DNA of 36,700 nt from NCBI GenBank assembly GCA_913048115.1, contig CAJWVI010000020.1:1-36700 (forward strand), in the 5' to 3' direction. Below are positions 1 to 7,897 of this stretch, one piece after another. A program made the position numbers and the translations under genes. Origin of the DNA: an uncultured Flavobacteriaceae bacterium. GTDB lineage: Bacteria > Bacteroidota > Bacteroidia > Flavobacteriales > Flavobacteriaceae. A model generated the notes under the pieces. That model saw only the letters and a program-made list of their open reading frames with translations. It had not been told where the DNA came from and did no database searches. Numbering within the stretch: position 1 is the first letter of the stretch; each line of letters begins with the position of its first letter.

Positions 1-267
1 AACAACTGCAATGCTGGGGCTAATAGCACAGAGCAGAGATTTGTGTATGCAACAACAATACAGCCCACGACCAATGGGTTTGGAGGTTTTTAAAATGGGG
101 ATGGAACTTGCTGCAATGGATGGTATTGGAGTTCAACAGACAGCAAAATAAATAGAGAGGCTGCCTGGGTTCAGTCTTTTCGAAATGGACAAAATGGTAT
201 ACAGGCTACCTACGATATAGGAATTAAAACCTTTGAAATGAACCTAAGAGCAATAAGAAGTTTTTAA
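1..267 (+). pseudogene. 3' remnant of an Lcl/DUF1566-type domain gene with an in-frame stop
   Basis: Frame 1 is open from the left edge, hits TAA at 91-93, then continues in the same frame to a second TAA at 265-267. The part after the first stop carries the pattern GWYWSST, then AAWVQSF.NGQNG, and ends in LRAIRSF. This is the usual C-terminus of Lcl C-terminal (DUF1566) domains, which are common in secreted or surface proteins of Bacteroidota. Because the conserved end lies downstream of the stop in the same frame, the gene looks interrupted rather than naturally short. The 5' part is outside the window, so the remaining domains are unknown. A sequencing error at the stop is an alternative. 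Confident about the domain, less so about pseudogene status. Confidence 0.55.
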
Positions 268-394
268 ACAACAACATCTATAGAGTCTTAACAATACACT
301 TATTGCTAATATTTAATAACTTTATAAAAGAGGCACTTATACCTTTTATGCGTGAAACTCGCTAATTAATTAGAAAGCATGCGCGAATATTATT

Positions 395-434
395 AACAAA
401 AAAGCCTACGATATAAATCATAGGCTTTTTTGTT
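395..434. terminator. Bidirectional intrinsic terminator
   Basis: A long inverted repeat: an A-rich left flank and AGCCTACGAT, a 4-base loop (413-416), then ATCATAGGCT and a T-rich flank. There is one mismatch (409/420). An A-run on one side and a T-run on the other allow it to work in both directions. It lies 17 bases past the stop of the minus-strand DUF5606 gene and could also stop transcription from the left-edge remnant. Confidence 0.85.
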
Positions 435-450
435 GTAAACATAGTATTAT

Positions 451-993
451 TTATTTCTTTGCCGTTGTTGCCTTTTTCTTTGGAGCAGCAGCAGCTTTTT
501 TTGCTGGTACTTTCTTTACGGTCTTTTTAATAGCTTTAGGCGCTTTTTCTTCAACCTCAACTTCAGTTTTAGTTTGGTCTTCAGCTACTTTTGTTTCTTG
601 TTTAGCTTCAGAAAAATCTGTAAACCCATTTTTTACTAGAAGGTTGTACCACTGTACCACTTTCTTAATATCACTTGGGTACACACGTTCTTCATCATAA
701 TCTGGTAAAATTCCAAAAAAGAATTCTTCTAACTCTAATTTTGGCACTTTATGGCTAATGGTTTCACTTCCTGCTTCTTTGGCTGCAATCTTTTGAAATA
801 TTTCACGAAGCGGTACTTCTTTTGTCAATGTGTAAATAGCTATTTCAGTAAGCAAGCTTACATTATGCCTTGAACTTACACTTATTTTTTTCTGGTCTAA
901 TAGAGACTCTGCCAAAAAACCACCACGGGTTTGTTTGGTCATTTTATACAATCCTGGTTTTCCTGAAATTGATAATACTTTTTCTAAACTCAT
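451..993 (-). CDS. DUF5606 family protein with lysine/alanine-rich tail
   Basis: 180 residues. The N-terminal ~125 residues (SLEKVLSISGKPGLYKM at the start, then VKKVPAKK-type repeats only at the end) match the DUF5606 family as I know it, a conserved Bacteroidota protein of unknown biochemical role. The last 34 residues contain 13 lysines with many alanines and prolines, like a histone H1 tail, preceded by an acidic Glu-rich linker (about 125-148). Such tails often bind nucleic acid; that is inference here. No signal peptide or membrane segment, so probably cytoplasmic. The gene lies 112 bases downstream of def on the same strand with its own promoter-like sequence and ends at the terminator at 395-434. 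The ATG start is unambiguous. Function unknown. Confidence 0.85.
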   Translation of the reverse strand: MSLEKVLSISGKPGLYKMTKQTRGGFLAESLLDQKKISVSSRHNVSLLTEIAIYTLTKEVPLREIFQKIAAKEAGSETISHKVPKLELEEFFFGILPDYDEERVYPSDIKKVVQWYNLLVKNGFTDFSEAKQETKVAEDQTKTEVEVEEKAPKAIKKTVKKVPAKKAAAAPKKKATTAKK

Positions 994-1070
994 AATTATT
1001 TGAAATCTTTTCGTGTATTATAATCGTTTTGATGTTTCTAAAGAAAGTTCTTTAAGTAATTAAACGATTA

Positions 1071-1101
1071 CAAAGATGTTTTGAAATTTTGTGATATGCA
1101 A
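1071..1101 (-). promoter_or_regulatory. Candidate promoter for the DUF5606 gene
   Basis: On the minus strand CATCTTTG (1078-1071) is one base off the Bacteroidota -7 consensus TAnnTTTG, with TTG at 1101-1099 about 20 bases upstream as a -33 element. It lies between def and the DUF5606 gene and would give a leader of about 70 bases. Motif match only. Confidence 0.35.
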
Positions 1102-1105
1102 CCGT

Positions 1106-1696
1106 TTAACGTTTCTTTTTAGCATTTGGAAAACGCATGCGGTAATCTGCATTTGCTTTTCCTTTACTTATGTTAGATAGCTTCCCTTTTATTAAGCGTT
1201 TTTTTAACGAAGAAAGTTTATCAGTAAATAAGATTCCCTCGATATGATCATACTCATGTTGTATAATCCTGGCTATAATACCAGTATAGTTTTGTGTATG
1301 CTTTTTGAAATTTTCATCATAGTACTCCACAGTGATGTTTGGCTTTCTGTACACATCTTCTCTTACATCTGGAATACTCAAACACCCTTCATTGAAAGAA
1401 AACTCTTCTCCTTCTTCTTCTAAAATAGTTGCATTAATAAACGTCTTCTTAAACCCCTGAACTGCAGCTAACTCTGCTGCATCCATCTCATCTTCATCAG
1501 CAAAAGGGCTTGCATCTACCAAGAAAATACGAATTGGCAAACCTATTTGGGGTGCTGCTAAGCCTACTCCACTAGCACCGTACATTGTTTCATACATGTT
1601 TTCTAACAGCGAATCTAAATTAGGATAGGCCTTAGGTATCTCTTTGCATTCTTTTCGTAACACAGGATCGCCGTAAGCTACAATAGGTAATATCAT
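1106..1696 (-). CDS. def: Peptide deformylase
   Basis: 196 residues, a normal length. It removes the formyl group from the N-terminal methionine of new proteins, in the cytosol. All three family motifs are present: GVGLAAPQ (43-50), EGCLS (103-107, metal ligand Cys105) and HEYDH (147-151, metal ligands His147 and His151 with catalytic Glu148). A roughly 20-residue acidic insertion around 64-85 separates motif 1 from motif 2, as in many Bacteroidota deformylases. It lies 60 bases downstream of ruvX on the same strand, probably co-transcribed. ATG start, no Shine-Dalgarno. Identification is secure. Confidence 0.97.
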   Translation of the reverse strand: MILPIVAYGDPVLRKECKEIPKAYPNLDSLLENMYETMYGASGVGLAAPQIGLPIRIFLVDASPFADEDEMDAAELAAVQGFKKTFINATILEEEGEEFSFNEGCLSIPDVREDVYRKPNITVEYYDENFKKHTQNYTGIIARIIQHEYDHIEGILFTDKLSSLKKRLIKGKLSNISKGKANADYRMRFPNAKKKR

Positions 1697-1756
1697 TTTT
1701 TAATTTTTTGTGTTTAATCTATGTACTGAGTTTCATTGACATTAGTAGTTCAAAAA

Positions 1757-2167
1757 CTACTTAGTATATAAAAACTGTTGTAAAATTATAGTGGCACTTA
1801 TCTCATCGACAAGGGCTTTGTTTTGTCTTTGTTTTTTTTTAAGACCACTATCAATCATGGTCTGAAAAGCCATTTTACTGGTATAACGCTCATCAACTCT
1901 TACTATAGGAATGTTCGGGAATTTCACAGAAAATCCTTTGATAAAGTTTTGAATATTTCCCTCAACACTTGATGGCGTACCATCTTTCTGGGTAGGTTCA
2001 CCAATAACAAGGGTGTCTACCGTTTCATTAGAAAAATAGGTGCTTAAAAAAGGCATTAACCCGTGTGTTTCAACCGTAGTTAAACCTGAGGCAATAAGCT
2101 GTAACTCATCTGTTACTGCTATTCCTGTGCGTTTAGTACCGTAGTCTATAGCGAGAATTCTTCCCAT
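1757..2167 (-). CDS. ruvX: Putative Holliday junction resolvase / pre-16S rRNA nuclease YqgF
   Basis: 136 residues with an RNase H-like fold signature. IDYGTKRTGIAVTDE near the N-terminus holds catalytic Asp8, VIGEP follows (Glu57), then VDERYTS (92-97) and DEISATIILQ near the C-terminus (Asp121). YqgF/RuvX proteins are required for 16S rRNA 5' processing in E. coli and have been proposed as Holliday junction resolvases; both names are in use and the sequence cannot choose between them. It heads a minus-strand ruvX-def unit and is divergent from dapD. The ATG start gives the expected MGRILAIDYG beginning. Confidence 0.95.
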   Translation of the reverse strand: MGRILAIDYGTKRTGIAVTDELQLIASGLTTVETHGLMPFLSTYFSNETVDTLVIGEPTQKDGTPSSVEGNIQNFIKGFSVKFPNIPIVRVDERYTSKMAFQTMIDSGLKKKQRQNKALVDEISATIILQQFLYTK

Positions 2168-2175
2168 TTTTACTG

Positions 2176-2183
2176 CAAAAATA
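2176..2183 (-). promoter_or_regulatory. Candidate -7 promoter box for ruvX
   Basis: CAAAAATA on the plus strand is TATTTTTG on the minus strand, a full match to TAnnTTTG. It ends only 8 bases before the ruvX ATG, implying a leader of a few bases at most. No clear -33 TTTG is visible, so the call rests on one element. Confidence 0.4.
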
Positions 2184-2235
2184 AAGGTTTATAGTATACT
2201 ATGCTACATATGGTGTATTTAATCAATAGGGTGTT

Positions 2236-2243
2236 TATATTTG
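2236..2243 (+). promoter_or_regulatory. Candidate -7 promoter box for dapD
   Basis: TATATTTG matches TAnnTTTG exactly and sits 35 bases upstream of the dapD ATG in the divergent ruvX/dapD gap. No good -33 TTTG is visible at the expected distance. No riboswitch-like structure is seen. Confidence 0.45.
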
Positions 2244-2278
2244 CATAACATTAAAAAAACACAAGCACATATAAAGCC

Positions 2279-3094
2279 ATGAAAAACCTTCAAGATAGAA
2301 TAGAAAAAGCCTGGGAAGATCGTTCTTTATTAACCCAACAAGAAACTATAGATACCATTGTCGAAGTGGTGCGTTTGTGTGATGAAGGAATACTACGCTG
2401 TGCAGAGCCTACTGCTAATGGTTGGAGGGTAAACCAATGGGTAAAAAAAGCAGTGGTATTATATTTCCCTATCCAAAAGATGGAAACCTTAGAGGCAGGG
2501 ATTTTTGAATATCATGATAAAATTCCATTAAAGAGAGGATACCAGGCTAAAGGCATTCGAGTGGTACCAAGCGCAGTGGCACGTCACGGAGCCTATATCA
2601 GTAAAGGAGTTATTTTAATGCCTAGTTATGTTAATATTGGAGCCTATGTAGATCAAGGAACTATGATAGACACATGGGCAACTGTTGGTAGTTGTGCACA
2701 AATTGGCAAAAACGTACACTTGAGTGGCGGGGTTGGTATTGGTGGAGTATTAGAACCACTTCAGGCAGCACCTGTTATTATTGAAGATGGCGCTTTTATT
2801 GGTTCACGCTGTATTGTTGTAGAAGGAGTTCGTGTAGAAAAAGAAGCCGTCTTGGGCGCAAATGTAGTGCTTACTATGAGTACTAAAATTATAGATGTTA
2901 CGGGTGAAACTCCTATAGAAACAAAAGGTGTTGTACCAGCACGATCTGTAGTGATACCTGGGAGTTATACAAAACAATTTCCTGCTGGAGCTTTTCAAGT
3001 TCCATGTGCTCTTATTATCGGGAAACGCAAAGAAAGCACAAACAAAAAGACCTCTTTAAATGATGCATTGCGTGAATATGATGTAGCGATCTAA
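2279..3094 (+). CDS. dapD: 2,3,4,5-tetrahydropyridine-2,6-dicarboxylate N-succinyltransferase
   Basis: 271 residues, the standard length. DapD transfers succinyl from succinyl-CoA to tetrahydrodipicolinate in the succinylase branch of diaminopimelate/lysine synthesis, feeding peptidoglycan; a cytosolic trimer. The N-terminal helical domain is followed by hexapeptide repeats of a left-handed beta-helix from about residue 100 (MPSYVNIGAYVDQGTMID, then SGGVGIGGVLEPLQA and a GSRCIVVEGV stretch), the DapD hallmark. The C-terminus has the expected PCALIIGKR segment. It is divergent from ruvX, and its pathway partner dapA lies about 23 kb away at 26010-26885. The ATG gives the usual start; no Shine-Dalgarno. 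Confidence 0.96.
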   Translation: MKNLQDRIEKAWEDRSLLTQQETIDTIVEVVRLCDEGILRCAEPTANGWRVNQWVKKAVVLYFPIQKMETLEAGIFEYHDKIPLKRGYQAKGIRVVPSAVARHGAYISKGVILMPSYVNIGAYVDQGTMIDTWATVGSCAQIGKNVHLSGGVGIGGVLEPLQAAPVIIEDGAFIGSRCIVVEGVRVEKEAVLGANVVLTMSTKIIDVTGETPIETKGVVPARSVVIPGSYTKQFPAGAFQVPCALIIGKRKESTNKKTSLNDALREYDVAI

Positions 3095-3141
3095 AAATAT
3101 ACTGTAGAAAAACCCCTATATTTAGCAGTGTAAATCTCGCT

Positions 3142-5568
3142 ATGAAACCTATTGTATTATTTTGTCTAGCACTCATTTTTTTGCCTATTGTTTTGATGGG
3201 GCAAGAAGTAGCTGTTTTTGCGCAATTTAATGGACAGTATGATTATGTAGCCTTTGGTAACACTCTAAATATAGGAGAAAACACAGGTGCAAACCCACCA
3301 ACTCCTTGTGAGATTTTAACTACAAGTAGCGCCAACTTTGAGTTACAACCTGATCAAGAACTAATTGCTGCATATCTCTATTGGGCAGGTTCTGGAACGG
3401 GAGATTTTGATGTAACACTTAATGGAACCCCAATTACTGCAGAACGAACTTTTGAAGACAGCATGAGCAATGGCTTGGTCTTTTTTGCTGCTTTTGCTGA
3501 TGTGACTTCTCTTGTTCAAACCATTGGCAACAGCACCTACACACTAGCAGATTTGGACTTAACAGAGGTTATTGCTGCTTACTGTGGAAACACAACAAAT
3601 TTTGGAGGATGGGCAATTACTGTTATTTACCAAGACCCTACCCTACCCTTAAATCAAGTTACTGTCTTTGATGGACTGGAGAGTGTTTCCTCTACGAACA
3701 CAAACCTCACAATTAATCTTTCAAATATAAATGTATTAGATAATAATGGCGCCAAAATTGGGTTTTTAGCTTGGGAGGGTGATCGATCCCTTTCTGTGAC
3801 AGAAACCTTACAAATAAATGGAAACATTATAAGCAACCCTCCTCTCAACCCTGCAGACAACGCTTTTAATGGTACCAATAGTTTTACAGGAAATGAAGTG
3901 CTCTACAATATGGATATAGATTTTTACTCTATAGAAAACAACATAAACCCAGGAGATACTAGTGCCGTTATTGACCTAACCTCTGGACAAGATTTTGTAA
4001 TGATAAATAATATTATAACGGTATTAAACTCTCAATTACCTGATGCTACCATAAGCATAGATAGCATTCAAGGTGGCATCATATGTGGTGATAGAGAATT
4101 AGAGATTCAATATACCGTATACAATATAAACTGTACAGACCCGCTTCCTGCAAACACGCCTATTGCCTGGTATGCAGACACTACCCTAGTTGGGCAAAGC
4201 CAAACCAGCTCCATAATTCCTATTGATGGACAACAAACAATATCCATCTCCATTACCATACCCGAGGCAGTTGGGGTAGACTTTGAACTCAATGTATTTG
4301 TAGATGACAACGGTGCTGGTGCAAGCACGGTTTCTGAAATTTTAGAGGACAATAACCAAGACAGTGCTATTATTCATCTTTTAGATCTTCCTCAAACAAG
4401 CCAATTACAAGACTTAGAACGCTGCGATTTAAATGGCAAAGAAATCTTTGATCTTACAGAGGCAATTATACAGGTAGACCCAGATGCTGTTATTAGTTTT
4501 CATCTATCACAAATAGATGCAGACAGCAATACAAATCCTATTTTAAATCCTACCGAGTATACAAACATTGAAAACCCGCAACAAATATTTGTAAGGGCAG
4601 ACAATACAGAATGTCAAGTTGTAAATTTCTTTAACATAGTAGTAATTCTATGTCCAATTCCAGATGCTACTATTTCTATAGACAACACTCTTGAGGCCTG
4701 TAGGACCGAAAACCTAGCCGTTGCATATACAGCATACAACACCCTAGGAACAGGACCATTGCCCGCTAATACTCCAATTGCTTTTTATATTGATGCTGTT
4801 TTAGTGATGCAATCTCAAACACAAGGAGTTATAGCTCCAGGGGCAAGTGAAAATGGTTTTATTGAAATTACGCTAGAGACCTCAATGCCAGATAGTTTTT
4901 TACTGCGAGTGATTATTGATGATACTGGTAACCAGCAAGGCATTGTAGAGGAGTTGGATGAGACCAATAATGAATCTACAGCACAAGTAACGTTTGTATC
5001 TATTGCGCCCATTGCACAATTACCAGATTTACTGCTGTGTGATGAGGGCTTTAATATGGCCATTTTTGACCTCACGACGCAAAATCAAGCGGTAAGCACA
5101 AATCTAGATGACACTATACACTATTACACCTCACTAGACAATGCAACAACAGAGTCTTTTGCTATTACAAACCCTTCAAGTTATCAAAACATTGGTGGAG
5201 ATCAACAAATTTTCGTAAGACTAGACACCAATGTATGTTTTGCTATTAGTGCCTTTTGGATACGCATAAAAAAATGTCCACCTTTTATTCCTCAAGGATT
5301 TTCTCCAAATCTAGATGGCTTTAATGATGAATTTGAAATTACAGGACTCTTAAACATCTATGAGAATTTTGAATTAAAAATATACAGCAGAGAAGGTAAT
5401 TTAATATATACGGGGGCAAATGCTAGAGGTTTCTGGAACGGCATCCCTAATACCGGATTTTTACATAATGAAATAATAGTTCCTGTTGGCACCTATTACT
5501 ATGTATTATTTTTGAATGATCCAGCAATGCCAAAACCCCAAATTGGGTTTGTGTATATCAACTATTAA
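3142..5568 (+). CDS. T9SS-secreted surface protein with two CARDB-like repeats and a type-B (CHU_C) sorting domain
   Basis: 808 residues. Residues 1-20 form a signal peptide (hydrophobic core, cut near MGQ), so it leaves the cytoplasm by Sec. About 25-297 is a beta-rich domain that recalls DUF3344-like modules, but I cannot assign it firmly. Two homologous units follow, 300-506 and 507-712. Each starts PDATISID, continues with a CARDB-like beta-sandwich (PLPANTPIA, later VDD/IDD..G and E.LE/DE.NN) and ends with a segment containing L.RCDL or LLLCDE then IFDLT. The end (716-808) is the gliding-motility-associated C-terminal domain: QGFSPNLDGFNDEF, KIYSREGNLIYTG, WNG, GTYYYVL, GFVYIN. That domain directs export by the type IX secretion system and attachment to the cell surface. 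The gene stands 47 bases after dapD and 212 bases before uvrB; ligand unknown, adhesion plausible. Confidence 0.88.
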   Translation: MKPIVLFCLALIFLPIVLMGQEVAVFAQFNGQYDYVAFGNTLNIGENTGANPPTPCEILTTSSANFELQPDQELIAAYLYWAGSGTGDFDVTLNGTPITAERTFEDSMSNGLVFFAAFADVTSLVQTIGNSTYTLADLDLTEVIAAYCGNTTNFGGWAITVIYQDPTLPLNQVTVFDGLESVSSTNTNLTINLSNINVLDNNGAKIGFLAWEGDRSLSVTETLQINGNIISNPPLNPADNAFNGTNSFTGNEVLYNMDIDFYSIENNINPGDTSAVIDLTSGQDFVMINNIITVLNSQLPDATISIDSIQGGIICGDRELEIQYTVYNINCTDPLPANTPIAWYADTTLVGQSQTSSIIPIDGQQTISISITIPEAVGVDFELNVFVDDNGAGASTVSEILEDNNQDSAIIHLLDLPQTSQLQDLERCDLNGKEIFDLTEAIIQVDPDAVISFHLSQIDADSNTNPILNPTEYTNIENPQQIFVRADNTECQVVNFFNIVVILCPIPDATISIDNTLEACRTENLAVAYTAYNTLGTGPLPANTPIAFYIDAVLVMQSQTQGVIAPGASENGFIEITLETSMPDSFLLRVIIDDTGNQQGIVEELDETNNESTAQVTFVSIAPIAQLPDLLLCDEGFNMAIFDLTTQNQAVSTNLDDTIHYYTSLDNATTESFAITNPSSYQNIGGDQQIFVRLDTNVCFAISAFWIRIKKCPPFIPQGFSPNLDGFNDEFEITGLLNIYENFELKIYSREGNLIYTGANARGFWNGIPNTGFLHNEIIVPVGTYYYVLFLNDPAMPKPQIGFVYINY
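4039..5277 (+). repeat. Tandem ~207-residue protein repeat (two copies) inside the T9SS protein
   Basis: Residues 300-506 and 507-712 are diverged copies of one unit. Both begin PDATISID and share PLPANTPIA at the same offset and an IFDLT motif near the end. The copies differ enough that they are unlikely to recombine readily; they look like an old internal duplication of a CARDB-like domain plus a following segment. Confidence 0.7.
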
Positions 5569-5780
5569 AGACGCTTTAAATTGATAAAAGCAGCAAATTC
5601 TAAAGCTGGCTTAAGCAATCTTTATAACAAAGGCTAAGCAAATAGAAACACTTCAAATAAAAACTAAGAAGTTGTATTTTAAATATAAAATTCTAATTTG
5701 TTTTTGAAATATTTTACCTTAATGCTTTTGGGGTAAATTTAAGGAAATGATGACCTTAATTTGGCTATTTTTGTTGGCCT
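5569..5780. other. 212-base intergenic region before uvrB with repeated CCTTAA half-sites
   Basis: No gene or RNA is recognisable here. CCTTAAT at 5717-5723, its inverted form ATTTAAGG at 5737-5744 and a direct copy ACCTTAAT at 5753-5760 cluster just upstream of the uvrB promoter box. They could be an operator; nothing in the sequence names a regulator. No terminator hairpin is evident for the upstream gene. Confidence 0.35.
5766..5773 (+). promoter_or_regulatory. Candidate -7 promoter box for uvrB
   Basis: TATTTTTG is a full match to TAnnTTTG and ends 7 bases before the uvrB ATG. The -33 element is poor. If used, the mRNA would be nearly leaderless. Confidence 0.4.
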
Positions 5781-7784
5781 ATGAAATTCGATATTGTTTC
5801 AAAATTTAAACCTACAGGAGATCAGCCTAGTGCAATCAAATCACTCGTGGATGGAATCAACTCCAATGAGCAATACCAAACATTACTTGGGGTAACAGGG
5901 AGTGGTAAAACATTTACCGTTGCCAATGTTATACAACAGGTTGAGAAACCAACCCTTGTGCTTGCCCACAACAAGACCTTAGCAGCACAGCTCTATTCAG
6001 AATTTAAGCAGTTTTTCCCTAACAATGCGGTAGAGTATTTTGTTTCCTATTATGATTATTACCAACCAGAAGCTTTTATTCCTTCAAGTGGTGTTTACAT
6101 AGAAAAAGATCTTTCCATTAATGAAGAAATTGAAGTAATGCGTCTAAGCACTACATCTTCTTTACTTTCTGGGCGTCGTGATGTAATTGTTGTTGCATCA
6201 GTGTCCTGTCTTTACGGTATTGGAAACCCTGTAGAGTTTCAAAAAAACGTAATTTCACTAGAAAAAGGACAAGTAATTTCAAGAACAAAACTACTACACC
6301 AACTAGTACAAAGCCTCTACTCTAGAACCGAGGCAGATTTTAACCACGGGAACTTTCGCATCAAAGGAGATACCGTGGATGTATTTCCTGGATATGCAGA
6401 TAATGCATTTAGGGTTCACTTTTTTGGTGATGAAATAGAAGAGATAGAAGCCTTCAACCCATTAAATAACGATGTGATTGAAAAATATGAGCGTCTCAAT
6501 ATTTATCCTGCCAATATGTTTGTAACATCACCAGATGTGTTACAAGGAGCTATCAAAGAAATTCAAGACGATTTAGTAAAACAAATAGATTACTTTAAAG
6601 AAATAGGAAAACACCTAGAGGCAAAACGTCTTGAAGAACGCACCAACTTTGATCTTGAAATGATTCGAGAATTAGGATACTGTAGTGGTATTGAAAATTA
6701 TTCTAGATACTTAGACGGCCGCCTTGCAGGAACACGTCCTTTTTGCTTACTCGATTTTTTTCCAGATGATTTTTTAATGATTGTAGATGAGAGCCATGTA
6801 AGTGTTCCGCAAGTTGGCGCTATGTATGGAGGTGACAGATCACGTAAAGAAAATTTGGTAGAATATGGTTTTAGACTTCCAGCAGCTATGGACAATAGAC
6901 CATTAAAGTTTGAAGAGTTTGAAGCAATGCAAAACCAAGTGATCTATGTAAGTGCTACTCCTGCAGATTATGAATTAGAAAAATCTGACGGGGTGTTTGT
7001 TGAACAAATTATAAGACCTACCGGCCTATTAGACCCGCCCATAGAAGTACGCCCTAGTCTTAACCAAATTGACGATTTACTAGAAGAAATCCATAAACGA
7101 ATTGAGCTTGATGAGCGTGTTTTAGTGACTACATTAACCAAGCGCATGGCAGAAGAACTCACCAAATATATGGACCGTGTAAACATTAGGTGCCGTTACA
7201 TACACAGTGATGTCGATACCCTAGAGCGCGTAGAAATTATGCAAGACCTGCGCTTGGGCTTATTTGATGTTTTGGTTGGTGTTAACTTACTAAGAGAAGG
7301 ACTTGATTTACCAGAGGTGTCATTGGTCGCTATATTAGATGCAGATAAAGAAGGTTTTTTAAGAAGTGAACGCTCGCTAACGCAAACAGTGGGACGCGCC
7401 GCTCGTAATTTAAATGGTAAAGCTATTTTGTATGCAGATAAAATTACAAAAAGCATGCAAAAAACCATGGACGGCACACAGTACCGCCGAGGTAGACAAA
7501 TTGCACATAATAAAGAACACGGTATTACTCCTAGCGCCATTAAAAAGAGTTTTGAAAACTCATTGACCAAGTCTAAACAAGATGCCTATGCTATTGAAAC
7601 CCTAGACACTCTTGCTGGAGCAGAACCAGAGGGTCAATACTTAACCAAACCACAGTTAGAAAAGAAGATTAGAGATACTAGAAAAGCCATGGAAAAATCT
7701 GCCAAAGAGTTAGACTTTTTAATGGCCGCCAAACTAAGAGATAAAATAAAATCTTTGCAGAAAACCGTAGCAGAATTGATTTAA
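5781..7784 (+). CDS. uvrB: Excinuclease ABC subunit B
   Basis: 667 residues, normal for UvrB. It is the damage-verifying helicase-like subunit of nucleotide excision repair, loaded by UvrA and recruiting UvrC. Seen in order: Walker A GVTGSGKT (37-44); the damage-binding beta-hairpin YDYYQPEAF (101-109); helicase motif II DESH (336-339); motif III-like SATPADYE; motif V LREGLDLPEVSLV; motif VI QTVGRAARN; and a C-terminal UVR coiled-coil (about 630-662) that binds UvrC. No uvrA or uvrC lies in the window, but a UvrC-N-terminus-like GIY-YIG protein is encoded at 11799-13184. ATG start with a TAnnTTTG box just upstream. Confidence 0.98.
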   Translation: MKFDIVSKFKPTGDQPSAIKSLVDGINSNEQYQTLLGVTGSGKTFTVANVIQQVEKPTLVLAHNKTLAAQLYSEFKQFFPNNAVEYFVSYYDYYQPEAFIPSSGVYIEKDLSINEEIEVMRLSTTSSLLSGRRDVIVVASVSCLYGIGNPVEFQKNVISLEKGQVISRTKLLHQLVQSLYSRTEADFNHGNFRIKGDTVDVFPGYADNAFRVHFFGDEIEEIEAFNPLNNDVIEKYERLNIYPANMFVTSPDVLQGAIKEIQDDLVKQIDYFKEIGKHLEAKRLEERTNFDLEMIRELGYCSGIENYSRYLDGRLAGTRPFCLLDFFPDDFLMIVDESHVSVPQVGAMYGGDRSRKENLVEYGFRLPAAMDNRPLKFEEFEAMQNQVIYVSATPADYELEKSDGVFVEQIIRPTGLLDPPIEVRPSLNQIDDLLEEIHKRIELDERVLVTTLTKRMAEELTKYMDRVNIRCRYIHSDVDTLERVEIMQDLRLGLFDVLVGVNLLREGLDLPEVSLVAILDADKEGFLRSERSLTQTVGRAARNLNGKAILYADKITKSMQKTMDGTQYRRGRQIAHNKEHGITPSAIKKSFENSLTKSKQDAYAIETLDTLAGAEPEGQYLTKPQLEKKIRDTRKAMEKSAKELDFLMAAKLRDKIKSLQKTVAELI

Positions 7785-7796
7785 TACCTTCTGTAA

Positions 7797-7833
7797 TTTA
7801 TGGATTTTTATCTTTGTGCCAAAAAGCCATAAA
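7797..7833. promoter_or_regulatory. Imperfect 13-bp inverted repeat enclosing a TATCTTTG box
   Basis: TTTATGGATTTTT (7797-7809) pairs with AAAAAGCCATAAA (7821-7833) with one mismatch and an 11-base loop. There is no T-run after it, so it is a poor intrinsic terminator for uvrB. TATCTTTG (7809-7816), a perfect TAnnTTTG promoter box, overlaps the end of the left arm and the loop, so an operator is possible. Confidence 0.4.
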
Positions 7834-7849
7834 CTCGAGATGCTTCTGC

Positions 7850-7880
7850 TTTCAAACTTCCTCTCAAACTGTTACATTTG
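7850..7880 (+). promoter_or_regulatory. Candidate promoter for the Gfo/Idh-hbd-DUF1015 run
   Basis: TACATTTG (7873-7880) matches TAnnTTTG, with TTTC (7850-7853), one base off the -33 TTTG, 19 bases upstream. It ends 17 bases before the ATG at 7898. A second box, TATCTTTG at 7809-7816, could serve as an alternative. Confidence 0.5.
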
Positions 7881-7897
7881 TATAAAACCAAATACCC

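Noticed and set aside
2168-2278. Lysine riboswitch upstream of dapD
   Set aside because: The gap is 111 bases and AT-rich, with none of the conserved lysine-riboswitch helices; the dapA unit also has only a short leader.
7196-7570. 124-codon open frame on the minus strand inside uvrB
   Set aside because: A shadow frame of a certain gene; its translation is Ser/Lys-rich with no motif and no promoter.
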